Source of the DNA: Sphingomonas sp. R-74633
GTDB lineage: Bacteria; Pseudomonadota; Alphaproteobacteria; Sphingomonadales; Sphingomonadaceae
Length of the DNA: 64,000 bases
Reading direction: 5' to 3'
Assembly (NCBI RefSeq): GCF_013416555.1
Contig: NZ_JACCFG010000004.1
Coordinates: 186,001-250,000 of the forward strand
Part shown: piece after piece, positions 63,121 through 64,000 of the stretch
Position numbering within the stretch: position 1 is the stretch's first letter
How the letters are laid out: each line of letters starts with the position of its first letter
Notes under the pieces: model-generated
Database searches by the model: none
The model's input: only the letters and a program-made list of their open reading frames with translations
Told to the model about the DNA's origin: nothing
Translations under genes and position numbers: made by a program

Positions 63121-64000
63121 TCAGGCCGCCGCCACCTGCCTGGCGAAATAGCGGTGCGCCGCCAGCGGTCCCGTCGGCGCCGGGCGGTCGAGCCAGAGCG
63201 GGCCGAGCTTGTCGCCCTGCCCCACCGTGCCCAGCATGAAGTCCATGCCGAAGCGCCGCACGCTGAGGCCACCGCGCCAGCGCAGGTCGATCAGCACGAT
63301 CGGCACGAACATCGGCCGCCCGCCAACCTGCACCACCTGGATGCCCGAATGCGGGATGGCGAGCCGCACGGGCATCCGCCCGCCCGCACCCGGGGCCAGG
63401 TCGAACGGCGCGCCGCCAGGCTCGCCGGGCGGGCCGCCATGGAAGCCGGCGATCACTGCATCCTGCTGCGCATGCGCGCTCATCGCAGCGAAGGCGATAC
63501 GGATATTCTCCGCCGGGGCGCCGGTGGCGTTGCCGACCAGCAGCTCGAACTCGAGCAGCACTTCCTTCTCGGCGTAGATCACCCGGTGTGGATTGAGCAC
63601 CAGTTCGAAGGGGTCGCCGTTAATTGGAACCGGAGCGGGCACCGGCGCGGCGGGCGCCACTGGTGAGAGGCCCGGCGGAGGCTGGACCCGAACCGGAGGC
63701 GGCGGCGATGCGGCGACCGGTTCGGCTTCGAAGACTTCTTCTTCCGCGTCCTCTTCACGACGGCGGCGATTGAACAAAAGCCAGCCGCCAAGCCCGAGCA
63801 GCGCCGTACCGCCCGCCCCAGCCGCGGCCCAGAGCCAGGGCGGCGTGGCGGCTTCCGGCTGCGACACCGGTGCCACGGTCGCGACCGGTTGCGGCGAAGC
63901 GCTCGCCAGCGGCGTGGGTGTGGCGAGCAGTACGGCGGCGGGCGATGGGGCCGGTGTCTGTGCCGGCGTGGGTGTGGCGCTGACGGGTGTGGCTTCGCGG
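63121..64000 (-). CDS. Proline/threonine-rich single-span membrane protein, N-terminus beyond window
   Basis: The frame is open to the right edge, so the start is not seen; at least 292 residues lie inside. A Pro/Thr/Ala-rich low-complexity stretch precedes a membrane segment (LWAAAGAGGTALLGLGGWLLF), a basic FNRRRREEDAEEE stop-transfer, a proline-rich linker, and then a ~170-residue globular domain (DPFELVLNPHRVIYAEKEVLLEFELLV..., LRWRGGLSVRRFGMDFMLG). I know no family. It stands in the slot where rpoB would normally follow rplL, on the opposite strand. Confidence 0.6.
   Translation of the reverse strand, partial: REATPVSATPTPAQTPAPSPAAVLLATPTPLASASPQPVATVAPVSQPEAATPPWLWAAAGAGGTALLGLGGWLLFNRRRREEDAEEEVFEAEPVAASPPPPVRVQPPPGLSPVAPAAPVPAPVPINGDPFELVLNPHRVIYAEKEVLLEFELLVGNATGAPAENIRIAFAAMSAHAQQDAVIAGFHGGPPGEPGGAPFDLAPGAGGRMPVRLAIPHSGIQVVQVGGRPMFVPIVLIDLRWRGGLSVRRFGMDFMLGTVGQGDKLGPLWLDRPAPTGPLAAHRYFARQVAAA

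Noticed and set aside
1..64000. CRISPR arrays, prophage, insertion sequences or known defence systems
   Set aside because: No regularly spaced direct repeats, integrase, transposase or defence-family motifs were seen on either strand.

Overview
The window is GC-rich and gene-dense and looks like a chromosomal segment of an alphaproteobacterium of the Sphingomonadales (Sphingomonas or a close relative). This is inferred from the four large TonB-dependent receptors beside carbohydrate or phosphatase genes, the flavin halogenase/DUF6445 pair, a UrcA protein, a cyoABCD quinol oxidase, and protein similarity to sphingomonad and Caulobacter families. I recognised no tRNA, rRNA, CRISPR array, transposase or phage gene.

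Layout. 0-2.9 kb: the end of an assimilatory nitrate reductase gene (BFD-type iron-sulfur tail), then cobA (siroheme), moeA and mobA (molybdenum cofactor), all overlapping, so one nitrate-assimilation and cofactor operon. 3-4.3 kb: an LplT-like MFS protein. 4.3-17.1 kb: a maltose-type saccharide locus with a LacI regulator, GH65 phosphorylase plus beta-phosphoglucomutase, a sugar MFS permease, a GH3 enzyme, a TonB receptor and an exported (alpha/alpha)6-barrel glycosidase-like protein. Two copies of a CG-centred operator (5603 and 12300) tie these units together. Oligosaccharide would enter through the receptor, be trimmed in the periplasm, pass through the MFS permease, and be phosphorolysed to glucose and beta-glucose-1-phosphate, then to glucose-6-phosphate.

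17.1-27.9 kb, all on the minus strand: a LytS-type kinase and LytTR regulator, a secreted SnoaL-like protein, a small glycine-rich exported protein, a class C beta-lactamase-like hydrolase, a TonB receptor, a flavin-dependent (tryptophan) halogenase and a DUF6445 protein. 28-37.9 kb: a 2554-residue autotransporter preceded by a GT1-type glycosyltransferase, with a divergent TetR regulator.

37.9-63 kb: the normally compact secE-nusG-rplKA-rplJL block, here split into three pieces. secE-nusG (38.7-39.5 kb) is followed by a spermidine-synthase-fold protein, an MHS-type MFS permease, cyoABCD (with an FNR/FixK-like site upstream), an alginate-lyase-like protein with a degenerate active site, and a histidine phosphatase with its TonB receptor. 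rplK-rplA (50.7-51.9 kb) is followed by UrcA, GlxA-type and AraC regulators, a DUF4242 protein, a MarR-like regulator, a LuxR regulator with a C-terminal membrane anchor, a large exported protein of degenerate-peptidase type, and another TonB receptor. rplJ-rplL (61.9-62.8 kb) is followed not by rpoB but by a minus-strand, proline-rich membrane protein cut off by the window edge.

No single gene set here is clearly a new system. The parts most worth attention are the halogenase/TonB locus, the giant autotransporter with its glycosyltransferase, the PL7-like protein that has lost the catalytic His, the membrane-tethered LuxR protein, and the split ribosomal-protein cluster.
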